A DNA stretch of 64,000 nucleotides from positions 305,754-369,753 of the forward strand of contig NZ_JAOVZB010000005.1 in assembly GCF_025716875.1 (NCBI RefSeq), given 5' to 3'. Within the stretch, counting starts at the first letter, position 1. The number at the start of each line of letters is the position of its first letter. A program made the translations under genes and the position numbers. This DNA is from Marinomonas sargassi (GTDB lineage Bacteria; Pseudomonadota; Gammaproteobacteria; Pseudomonadales; Marinomonadaceae). Below are positions 56,087 to 64,000 of this stretch, in pieces. The notes below the pieces were generated by a model. The model was not told the origin of the DNA. It did not search any database and saw only the letters and a program-made list of their open reading frames with translations.

Positions 56087-56350
56087 GGAAGGTACTAACA
56101 AGTCCACTGACTTCAGCATGAGGATAAACCTTTATTATTCGAGACAAGCTTCGCAGTCCAATATTGAATATATTGGCAAGAAGCTTAACAAAGAATAAAA
56201 AGCGTTTAGCTCATGCCCTTCGGGTCTTTCAGAGAAACGGCTTCTCTGCGTTAAGAGTGATTGAAAGGTATTAACATTCCTACTCACTCTTGCCTTGATA
56301 TGCCATTCCTCTGATAAGACTGAAGTTCAGAAGACTTGTTCGTACCTTCC
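56087..56350. mobile_element. IS5-type MITE-like element with foldable interior
   Basis: 264 bp bounded by 18-bp inverted repeats, GGAAGGTACTAACAAGTC (56087-56104) and GACTTGTTCGTACCTTCC (56333-56350), one mismatch. They resemble the IS5 termini (GGAAGGTGCGAACAAG). Flanks are TTAA and TTGA, a possible 4-bp YTAR target copy with one change. The interior has no gene but nested palindromes: CTGA-CTTCAG against CTGAAGt-TCAG (next to the ends), TTATTC/GAATAA enclosing AAGCTTC/GAAGCTT enclosing CCAATAT/ATATTGG, CCC-TTCG-GGG, CAGAGAA/TTCTCTG and AAGAGTGA/TCACTCTT. Located between mqo and the CBS gene. Confidence 0.8.
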
Positions 56351-56638
56351 TTGAAATAGCCAATCTGTAATTAACTATTAGAAAAAATAACCCTATTTAG
56401 GATTGTTACAATTATACGGATTTTAAAACTAAAGTCTTGGAAGGCATCTTTATCAAATTACGCGAAAGTGCTCTACAAGATTATAAGATAGTGCCTATTT
56501 GTTTGACTTTATCTACAAGAAAGGCGATGTTAGCAACATTAGTAAAAAAGTGTCGCTGATTTTGTTTTTATATTTAAATAATAATATTCAGTATAAACCA
56601 TGTAAATCTCTAAATAGATACAGACAAGGAGTATTGTT
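56351..56638. other. Remainder of mqo/CBS intergenic region
   Basis: 288 bp, AT-rich, no gene seen; it should hold the promoter of the CBS gene, but no clear hexamers are marked. Confidence 0.5.
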
Positions 56639-57046
56639 ATGAAAGCACAAGATATTATGACAAAAGAAGTCATATGTGTGGATATGGACAAACGCTTACC
56701 TGAAATAAAACAAATTATTGAGACAAATGCTTTCCACCATTTACCTGTTGTAGATGAAGATAGAAAAATCGTCGGCATTATCTCTGACAGAGATTTACTG
56801 AGACAAATAAGCCCTTTTATCGATCACGCCTCAGAACAACCTAGAGATGTAGACACCCTTAATCGCGCGGCTCATCAGGTAATGACACGCCAACCTGTTA
56901 CAATAAAAGCAGAGACTTCCATGAGTGAAATTATTTCATGGTTTCAAAGAGTTGATATTTCATGCTTACCAGTAACGGATGAGGAAGGTCATGTCATTGG
57001 CATCATATCGTGGCGCGACTTAATTCTTCACGCCACTTTTAATTGA
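56639..57046 (+). CDS. Two-CBS-domain protein
   Basis: 135 residues formed by a tandem CBS pair: AQDIMTKEVICVDMDKRLPEIK ... IIETNAFHHLPVVDEDRKIVGIISDRDLL (first, about 3-60) and AHQVMTRQPVTIKAETSMSEI ... DISCLPVTDEEGHVIGIISWRDLI (second, about 78-130). CBS pairs bind adenine nucleotides and sense energy state; no effector domain is attached, so it would act through a partner. The ATG has AAGGAG upstream. Monocistronic and convergent with hslO, with 10 bp between stops. Confidence 0.9.
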   Translation: MKAQDIMTKEVICVDMDKRLPEIKQIIETNAFHHLPVVDEDRKIVGIISDRDLLRQISPFIDHASEQPRDVDTLNRAAHQVMTRQPVTIKAETSMSEIISWFQRVDISCLPVTDEEGHVIGIISWRDLILHATFN

Positions 57047-57056
57047 TAAGAAACAG

Positions 57057-57932
57057 TTAGTGAGTTTTCGCTTGATCACCCAGTAAAGCTAACAATTCGG
57101 CTTCCGAAAACTCATACTCTTCTGCACAGAACTGGCAATCCACCTTAATTTTACCCTGCTCTATTAAGATTTCTCGAACCTCTTCACTACCAAGAGACAT
57201 GACGGCATCCAATGTTCTCTGCCTCGTACACGAACAGCTAAATTGCATAGCCTTAGCATCGTACATTCGCACTTCTTCTTCGTGGTACAAACGATGTAGT
57301 AAAAGCTCCGTATCAATACCTAATAGTTCTTCCTCTTTTACCGTTGATGCTAGGTGAGACAAGCGTTCCCAAGCATCTTCATCGCCCTGCTTCGCTTGTT
57401 CATGGGGTAAGCGCTGTAGGAACAAACCACCACATTGAGCACCATTAGCTGCCAACCATACTCGACTAGGCAATTGTTCAGATTGTAAAAAGTACTGCTC
57501 CAAACACTCGGCCAATGTATCACCAGCAACATCAACAATACCTTGATAGCGTTGCCCTTTACGCGGCTGAATAGTAATAACTAGGTAGCCACCCTTTAAT
57601 GCTTCCTTTAGTGAAATAGCATCAGGAGTTTCTTGTGACTCGTCCCATTGAGCAATAGCACGTAAGTTCTGATGCTCATCACACTCGGCCATCAAAGTAG
57701 ACAAAAAACCATTGCCTTTTGCCTGCAAAGATAAAATACCGTCAACCTTAATAATATCTCTCAGTAAAGCGATAGCCGCTACAAACTCACCTAGCAAGAT
57801 TTCTAGAGGTTCAGGGTATTGCTTACGCTTTATAATTTCTTGATAAGCTTCATTCAGTAACACACGTTCACCACGAACATTGGTATTATCAAAAGAAAAG
57901 CGTTGAATTTCATTTATAGACTGGACGTTCAC
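57057..57932 (-). CDS. hslO: Hsp33 redox-regulated chaperone
   Basis: Holdase activated by oxidative unfolding. 291 residues from the GTG at 57932, preceded by TAAGG eight bases upstream; the GTG at 57941 overlaps that site. The zinc centre near the C terminus has CSC (in FSCSCTRQR) and CQFC (in VDCQFCAEE), spaced as in Hsp33. The N-terminal part has VRGERVLLNEAY and GFLSTLMAECDEH. The four zinc cysteines are all present, so redox switching is expected. Confidence 0.95.
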   Translation of the reverse strand: MNVQSINEIQRFSFDNTNVRGERVLLNEAYQEIIKRKQYPEPLEILLGEFVAAIALLRDIIKVDGILSLQAKGNGFLSTLMAECDEHQNLRAIAQWDESQETPDAISLKEALKGGYLVITIQPRKGQRYQGIVDVAGDTLAECLEQYFLQSEQLPSRVWLAANGAQCGGLFLQRLPHEQAKQGDEDAWERLSHLASTVKEEELLGIDTELLLHRLYHEEEVRMYDAKAMQFSCSCTRQRTLDAVMSLGSEEVREILIEQGKIKVDCQFCAEEYEFSEAELLALLGDQAKTH

Positions 57933-58160
57933 TAAGCACACCTTAGATAGCTAAAAGCTTTAAAAAATTTAATATTGAATAATAGCTATTTTACCCGTGC
58001 GCCCCCCAATCATCCACTTTTAAAAATGGAATAAAAAAGAGAATATTCCCTCTTACTGTTTCGTTTGTTCTACCAGCACTCTAAAATGTTACCCATTCGA
58101 ATATTTATTAAAAACACCTCATTTTATTCCTCCCATTGAGGCAAGAGATTTCTACTTTTT

Positions 58161-60080
58161 ATGATTCAGTTTTCCGAAGTTAGCTTACAACGTGGCACAC
58201 AGTTCTTATTAGAAGAAGCCGATCTAACCATTTTTGAAGGCCAGAAAGTAGGCTTAATAGGTGCAAATGGAGCAGGTAAATCATCCTTATTCGCCATGAT
58301 AAAGGGCGAACTTAACTCAGATACGGGGGAACTAATTTTACCCGGTCAGCGTCGCATTGCTTTTATGGCACAAGAAGTTGAAGAAACTCAACGCAGCGCA
58401 TTAGATTACTGCCTTGATGGTGACGATAAGCTAAGAGAGATAGAAAAAAATATCGCCAAAGCACAACAGGATGGCGACGATCACGCCCACGCTAACTGGC
58501 TAGGTGAGTTTGAAAGCGCTAACGGCTATACCGCACAATCAAGAGCTGAAACACTACTGCAAGGCTTAGGCTTTAAAATGGCGGACATGCACAAACCCGT
58601 CTCTGATTTTTCAGGCGGCTGGCGCATTCGTCTTAATCTCGCCAAAGCTCTTATGTGCCCTTCTGACATTCTATTGCTGGACGAACCAACCAACCACTTA
58701 GACCTTGATGCGGTTATGTGGCTAGAAAACTGGCTAAGACAATACCCTGGCACATTATTACTCATATCCCATGACAGGGATTTCCTAGATGCCATTTGTA
58801 GCCATATTGTTCACCTATATCAAAAGAAGTTAACGCTTTATAAAGGCAACTACTCAAACTATGAACGTCAACGAGCAGAACACCTCGCACAACAACAAGT
58901 TAACTATGAGAAACAACAAGCAAAACGAGCTCATTTGCAGCAATACGTAGACCGCTTTCGTTTTAAAGCAGATAAAGCAAAACAGGCACAAAGCCGTTTA
59001 CGCATGCTAGAAAAAATGGAAACTATAGGACCTGCACACATTGACTCACAGTTTGAGTTTTCCATTCCTGTCGCTGAAAAAACTTCACAACAGCTCGTTA
59101 ATCTATCCCATGCAAATTTAGGCTATATATCTGAAACTGGCACTCAAACAGTTCAACTTGAAAATAGCAACTTTGCGCTTAGAGATGGCCAACGCATCGG
59201 TTTACTTGGTCCCAATGGCGCTGGTAAATCGACCCTCATAAAATCTATAGTCGGTGAGCTCCCAGTTTTGTCTGGCGAACGAGTCACTGGTGAAAACTTA
59301 AAGGTTGGATATTTCTCACAGCACCAACTAAGCGCTTTAGACCTAGAAGCTTCGCCACTATTGCATATTCAGCGTCTTTCTCCGAGGGTACTGGAAAGTG
59401 AGATTCGCCGTTACTTAGGTGGCTTTGGATTTATAGGTGACGATGCATTACGAGCGGTTAAAGGCTTTTCAGGTGGGGAAAAAGCCCGTTTAGCGCTGTC
59501 TCTTATCGCATGGACTAAGCCAAACCTTCTGGTACTCGATGAGCCGACTAACCATTTAGATTTAGAGATGCGTCAAGCACTGACTGAGGCTCTGCAAGCC
59601 TTCCCCGGATCAATCCTGCTTGTTTCCCATGATCGCCATCTTCTCAACAGCACCGTAGATGAGTTTTACCTTGTAGCCGACAACTGCATTCAAAATTTTG
59701 ATGGCGATCTAACGGCTTATTACGCTTGGTTACAAGCAAGACAGAACAATACTGCTCAAGTAGAAAAAGCGAAGCAAGAGGTCGTAAAACTGGATAAAAC
59801 CGACCGCAAGGAAGAAAGAAGAAAAGCTGCCGAGATGCGTGAAAAACTTCGTCCTCTTCGCAAAAAGATAGAAAAACACGAAAAAGCCGTTCAAAAAGCA
59901 CAAGAATACCTAGACAAGATTTCCGAAGCCATGTCGGATACATCACTCTATGAAGCTGAACAAAAAGATAAACTGCAGTCTTTATTAGAGGACGAAGCTA
60001 AATGGAAAAAGTCATTAGCTGAAAATGAAGAGGCATGGTTTGAGGCACAAGAAGAGCTTGAAGAAGCCGAGTCTCAATAG
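58161..60080 (+). CDS. yheS: ABC-F family ATPase (YheS-type)
   Basis: 639 residues, two ABC domains and no membrane segments. Domain 1 has Walker A GANGAGKSSL (about 35-44), signature SDFSGGWRIRLNLAKAL and Walker B LLLDEPTNHLDLDAVMW; the linker with KADKAKQAQSRLRMLEKME is the P-site tRNA interaction motif region; domain 2 has GPNGAGKSTL, FSGGEKARLALSL and LDEPTNHLDLEMRQAL. The C-terminal helical extension is YheS-like. ABC-F proteins act on the ribosome. Good match to E. coli YheS in layout and length. Confidence 0.93.
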   Translation: MIQFSEVSLQRGTQFLLEEADLTIFEGQKVGLIGANGAGKSSLFAMIKGELNSDTGELILPGQRRIAFMAQEVEETQRSALDYCLDGDDKLREIEKNIAKAQQDGDDHAHANWLGEFESANGYTAQSRAETLLQGLGFKMADMHKPVSDFSGGWRIRLNLAKALMCPSDILLLDEPTNHLDLDAVMWLENWLRQYPGTLLLISHDRDFLDAICSHIVHLYQKKLTLYKGNYSNYERQRAEHLAQQQVNYEKQQAKRAHLQQYVDRFRFKADKAKQAQSRLRMLEKMETIGPAHIDSQFEFSIPVAEKTSQQLVNLSHANLGYISETGTQTVQLENSNFALRDGQRIGLLGPNGAGKSTLIKSIVGELPVLSGERVTGENLKVGYFSQHQLSALDLEASPLLHIQRLSPRVLESEIRRYLGGFGFIGDDALRAVKGFSGGEKARLALSLIAWTKPNLLVLDEPTNHLDLEMRQALTEALQAFPGSILLVSHDRHLLNSTVDEFYLVADNCIQNFDGDLTAYYAWLQARQNNTAQVEKAKQEVVKLDKTDRKEERRKAAEMREKLRPLRKKIEKHEKAVQKAQEYLDKISEAMSDTSLYEAEQKDKLQSLLEDEAKWKKSLAENEEAWFEAQEELEEAESQ

Positions 60081-60179
60081 GCAGCTATATAAGCGAATTA
60101 ATCTTTAAGATACAAGAATATACGCACCGCTGACTTAATACTGTCATAATAGTTAAGTAGATTCATACCCTGAACATAG

Positions 60180-61187
<1,008 letters not shown>

Positions 61188-61300
61188 CTGAAAAGCTATC
61201 TACTCAGTAGGTTGCTTTTCATTTTTGAAACAGGCTTTTCTACCTCCAGAAAAGCCAAAGATTGCATTTATTAAAACCGATGTTTGAGGTTATATAGAGT

Positions 61301-63517
61301 ATGTCTGAGCAACTAAACAGTGAAAAAATCGAAACAACAAATATACCTGTTGTAGAGAAAGAAGCAGATGAGCTCATATTGGAGCCTATTCCAGAGCAGC
61401 CACAAGACATTAAAAAGCTGGCTATTGAAGAGCGCTCGCCTGAGGAAATCGATTTATCGGACCCAGAACTTTATTTCAACAGAGAGCTGAGCCACTTACA
61501 GTTTAATGCTCGAGTTCTAGAGCAAGCAATGGATGAAAACCATCCTATCCTCAATAGATTGATGTTCCTATGTATATTCAGTTCGAATATGGATGAGTTT
61601 TTTGAGATCCGAGTTGCAGGTCTAAAAAACCAAGTAGAATATAGCCGTGAAGAAAACGGTCCTGATGGCATGCACCCAAAAGAGGTGCTTAAACTCATCA
61701 GTGAACAAGCCCATAAATTGGTAAGACGCCAATACAAAATACTGAATGACATCATCTTCCCTAAGCTTTCTGAAGAGAATATCCACTTTATTCGCCGTAG
61801 TTTATGGACAGACAAGCAAGCACTGTGGGTAAAAAATTACTTTAAAGACAATGTGCTTCCTGTCATCAGCCCTATCGGCCTTGACCCAACTCACCCATTT
61901 CCGCGTCTTGCAAACAAGACCTTCAACTTTGTTGTTGAACTAGAAGGAAGAGACGCATTTGGTCGAGAGAACGGACTCGCTATCGTACCAGCGCCAAGCT
62001 CATTACCACGTTTAGTGAAATTACCTGACAGCGTATGTGATGGCGGTGACAACCTTGTCTTTCTTTCTGCGATCGTTCACGCCCATGCCGACCAACTTTT
62101 CCCCGGCATGACAGTAAAAGGTTGTTACCAATTCCGTCTGACACGAAATGCGGACTTAGAAGTAGATTCAGATGATATCGGTATCGATTTAGCAGGCGCT
62201 CTACGAACAGAGCTACAAAGCCGTCATTTTGGTAGCTCTGTAAGGCTAGAGGTTGCTGAGAATTGTCCATCGCATGTTATTGATTCACTCCTAAAACAAT
62301 TCGATTTAGAAGAGCAGGACTTATATCGTATAGATGGCCCAGTTAACCTAAGCCGAATGCTTGCTGTTTTGGATTTTGTTGACCGTGGCGATCTGATGTA
62401 TTCACCATTCTCTCCAGGACTACCGAAAAAGCTATCTAACTCCAGTAATTTATTTGAGTCGATCAGACAAAATGATTACTTGTTAATGCACCCTTTTGAG
62501 AGTTTCACACCTGTTATTGACCTCATTAGCGAAGCGGCTAAAGATCCTCATGTTGTTGCAATACGTCAAACGCTGTATCGCACAGGTTCGCGCTCACCTA
62601 TTGCCAATGCGTTAGTAGAAGCGGCTCGTAACGGTAAAGAAGTCACTGTTGTTATCGAATTAAGAGCACGATTTGATGAAGCAGAAAACCTTGCTCTAGC
62701 AAGTCGCTTACAGGAAGCAGGGGCGATCGTCGTTTACGGCGTTGTACATCATAAGACTCATGCCAAAATGATGATCATCGTCCGTAAAGAAGGCTCTGAG
62801 CTGAACAGATATGTTCACTTAGGGACAGGTAACTACCATGCAGGTAATGCAAGACTCTATACAGACTACAGCTTCTTAACATGCGATAAGGTCATAGGTG
62901 ATGATGTGCACCGTGTCTTCCAGCAGCTAACTGGCATGAGTAAAGAACTGAAAATCAAAAAGCTACTCCATGCGCCGTTCACTTTGCGTGACAGACTATT
63001 GGATATGGTCAACCGCGAAGCAAAAAATGCAAAAAATGGTGACCCTGCTCGTATTATCATTAAAGTGAATTCTTTAACTGAGCAGCGTTTAATTAAAGCA
63101 CTTTATAAAGCATCACAAGCTGGTGTAAAAATTGACCTTATTGTCCGAGGCATTTGTACTCTTAGACCGGGTGTGAAAGGCGTATCTTCTAATATTCGTG
63201 TGCGTAGTATCATCGGCCGTTTCTTGGAACATACCCGTGTTTACTACTTCTATAACAACCGTAGCCCAGAGGTTTACCTATCGAGCGCTGACGGCATGGA
63301 ACGTAATCTGAACAATAGGGTAGAAGTGGCCTTCCCAATTCAAGACGGCAAATTATCTCGCCGAGTGAAACAGGAATTAGAGTCTTACTTAACGGATAAT
63401 ACCCAGAGCTGGTTGTTACAAAATGATGGAACCTATCAGCTATCCAAACCTAGAAAAGACCAATACAGAAGTGCACAGCGTACTTTGCTGAGTAATTTAT
63501 CTAATAGCTCTCGCTAA
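61301..63517 (+). CDS. ppk: Polyphosphate kinase 1
   Basis: Makes polyphosphate from ATP reversibly. 738 residues. The N-terminal helical and head domains (with PELYFNRELSHLQFNARVLEQA in pieces, SSNMDEFFEIRVAGL) are followed by two phospholipase-D-like catalytic halves: the phospho-acceptor histidine is in VHLGTGNYHAGNARLYTDYS, and FLEHTRVYYFYNN carries the second histidine. An N-terminal acidic extension of about 50 residues precedes the core. ppx, the degrading enzyme, is about 10 kb away. Ends in a T-tailed hairpin. Confidence 0.97.
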   Translation: MSEQLNSEKIETTNIPVVEKEADELILEPIPEQPQDIKKLAIEERSPEEIDLSDPELYFNRELSHLQFNARVLEQAMDENHPILNRLMFLCIFSSNMDEFFEIRVAGLKNQVEYSREENGPDGMHPKEVLKLISEQAHKLVRRQYKILNDIIFPKLSEENIHFIRRSLWTDKQALWVKNYFKDNVLPVISPIGLDPTHPFPRLANKTFNFVVELEGRDAFGRENGLAIVPAPSSLPRLVKLPDSVCDGGDNLVFLSAIVHAHADQLFPGMTVKGCYQFRLTRNADLEVDSDDIGIDLAGALRTELQSRHFGSSVRLEVAENCPSHVIDSLLKQFDLEEQDLYRIDGPVNLSRMLAVLDFVDRGDLMYSPFSPGLPKKLSNSSNLFESIRQNDYLLMHPFESFTPVIDLISEAAKDPHVVAIRQTLYRTGSRSPIANALVEAARNGKEVTVVIELRARFDEAENLALASRLQEAGAIVVYGVVHHKTHAKMMIIVRKEGSELNRYVHLGTGNYHAGNARLYTDYSFLTCDKVIGDDVHRVFQQLTGMSKELKIKKLLHAPFTLRDRLLDMVNREAKNAKNGDPARIIIKVNSLTEQRLIKALYKASQAGVKIDLIVRGICTLRPGVKGVSSNIRVRSIIGRFLEHTRVYYFYNNRSPEVYLSSADGMERNLNNRVEVAFPIQDGKLSRRVKQELESYLTDNTQSWLLQNDGTYQLSKPRKDQYRSAQRTLLSNLSNSSR

Positions 63518-63539
63518 TTTAAATAGATTACTTCATCTA

Positions 63540-63566
63540 AAAGGGCCTCTTATGAGGCCTTTTTTA
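63540..63566 (+). terminator. Terminator after ppk
   Basis: GGCCTC (63544-63549) pairs with GAGGCC (63554-63559), extended by A-T pairs, then T residues. Confidence 0.9.
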
Positions 63567-63614
63567 TACTTTTAGAAAATAACCCCAAACTCTTAGCAGC
63601 CTATTCCAGAGGCT

Positions 63615-63650
63615 CAGAACCCCTGACAGCATTGCTATCAGGGCTTCTAT
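63615..63650 (-). terminator. Decayed copy of the rRNA terminator
   Basis: The segment 63621-63656 repeats 63842-63877 with one mismatch, but on the minus strand the stem is followed by TTCTGAG in place of a T run. Likely no longer efficient. Confidence 0.6.
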
Positions 63651-63660
63651 TGTTTAATAG

Positions 63661-63799
63661 CTTTGTCACCTGTTCTCACATGCGTATCCTGTAGGGAGTC
63701 CCACACTCTCATCGGCGATGGTGAGCGCCTGCGGCGAATAAAGAGTCACTTCTGAGTTCGGGATAGGGTCGGTGGTTCAACGCCTTAATGGCGATCAGA
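63661..63799 (-). pseudogene. Decayed 5S rRNA copy
   Basis: On the minus strand it keeps CCGAACTCAGAAGTGA, CATCGCCGATG and GTGTGGG of 5S rRNA but has two insertions (around 63727-63750 and 63685-63697) that make it about 139 nt, and its helix I is poorly paired. It lies downstream of the intact 5S gene and is followed by a copy of the same terminator, so it looks like the distal half of a tandem duplication. Confidence 0.8.
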
Positions 63800-63838
63800 T
63801 AATTTTAACTTCCAAGCACTTTTCTAATAGACACAAAA

Positions 63839-63868
63839 AAGCCCTGACAGCATTGCTATCAGGGCTTC
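63839..63868 (-). terminator. rRNA operon terminator
   Basis: On the minus strand AAGCCCTGATAGC pairs with GCTGTCAGGGCTT (one G-T pair), followed by six T residues, directly after the intact 5S gene. Confidence 0.85.
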
Positions 63869-63879
63869 TGTTGTTTAAA

Positions 63880-63994
63880 GCTTGACGACGACCTACTCTC
63901 ACATGGGATCCCCCACACTACCATCGGCGATGGCGCTTTTCACTTCTGAGTTCGGGATGGGATCAGGTGGTTCAACGCCTCTATGATCGTCAAG
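63880..63994 (-). rRNA. rrf: 5S ribosomal RNA
   Basis: About 115 nt. On the minus strand the ends CTTGACGA and TCGTCAAG form helix I; CCGAACTCAGAAGTGA, CATCGCCGATGGTAGTGTGG and CATGTGAGAGTAGG are the conserved 5S landmarks. The window stops a few bases upstream, so this is the 3' end of an rRNA operon whose 23S gene lies outside. Confidence 0.96.
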
Positions 63995-64000
63995 CAATTC

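Noticed and set aside
56087..56350. Reading the folded element as a known riboswitch or as RNase P or 6S RNA
   Set aside because: No conserved core of those RNAs is present, and the IS5-like ends with near-matching flanks explain the boundaries better.

Overview
The window looks like chromosome from a marine gammaproteobacterium of the Oceanospirillales/Marinomonas type. This is inferred from gene content and not from a search: a Pseudomonas-like Fur, a Mrp sodium/proton antiporter operon, a TAXI-type TRAP transporter, a sodium-dependent NSS transporter, the LitR/photolyase cluster, an Mg-type HemB, a tmRNA tag matching the E. coli tag, and moderately AT-rich DNA. Most of it is ordinary core genome; there is no prophage, CRISPR array, intact insertion sequence or tRNA gene.

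Layout. 1-2.3 kb: the C-terminal end of a MocR-type PLP protein, a PilZ protein, a DUF501 protein and a small unknown gene. 2.4-7.3 kb: glycerol catabolism (glpK, glpR, glpD), with the same composite operator in front of glpK/glpR and glpD, then a TauE/SafE permease. 7.4-10.8 kb: a long-form GAPDH, two small envelope genes and a uridine kinase-like gene. 10.8-14.7 kb: grpE-dnaK-dnaJ with two good sigma-32 promoters. 14.9-20.7 kb: recN, fur, bamE, rnfH, ratA, an NSS transporter, smpB and ssrA. 20.9-27.3 kb: a three-gene operon (class V PLP enzyme, TAXI binding protein, fused TRAP permease) divergent from a LysR regulator. 27.4-31.9 kb: a LitR-like MerR regulator facing an FAD oxidoreductase, a DUF523/DUF1722 protein and a photolyase, with two matching operators between them. 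32.0-37.8 kb: a seven-gene co-directional cluster ending in an OlsF-like double acyltransferase. 38.1-46.3 kb: a 5'-nucleotidase lipoprotein and the six-gene mrp operon with a fused A-B subunit. 46.4-49.4 kb: an ammonium transporter fused to PAS-GGDEF-EAL. 49.8-63.5 kb: ppx, rho, fre, yfcL, mqo, a CBS protein, hslO, an ABC-F protein, hemB and ppk. 63.6-64 kb: the tail of an rRNA operon on the minus strand, with one intact 5S gene and a decayed second 5S-plus-terminator copy.

How the parts relate. GlpK and GlpD turn glycerol into dihydroxyacetone phosphate under GlpR, and GAPDH acts further down the same route. Fur, BamE, the chaperones, tmRNA/SmpB, Rho and RecN are housekeeping and stress functions. 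Ppk and Ppx make and degrade polyphosphate. Malate:quinone oxidoreductase feeds the respiratory chain, and Mrp plus the NSS and TRAP transporters fit life on a sodium gradient.

Most noteworthy: (i) a 264-bp element without a gene, with IS5-like terminal inverted repeats and a highly foldable interior, 46 bp from the mqo start; (ii) the Amt-PAS-GGDEF-EAL fusion, which has an apparently intact transport channel and intact GGDEF and EAL motifs; (iii) the LitR-like island, whose regulator has lost the cobalamin signature but has two operators of the form TTRTACA-N11-TGTAYAA exactly 33 bp apart; (iv) the OlsF-like cluster; (v) the decayed tandem 5S copy.
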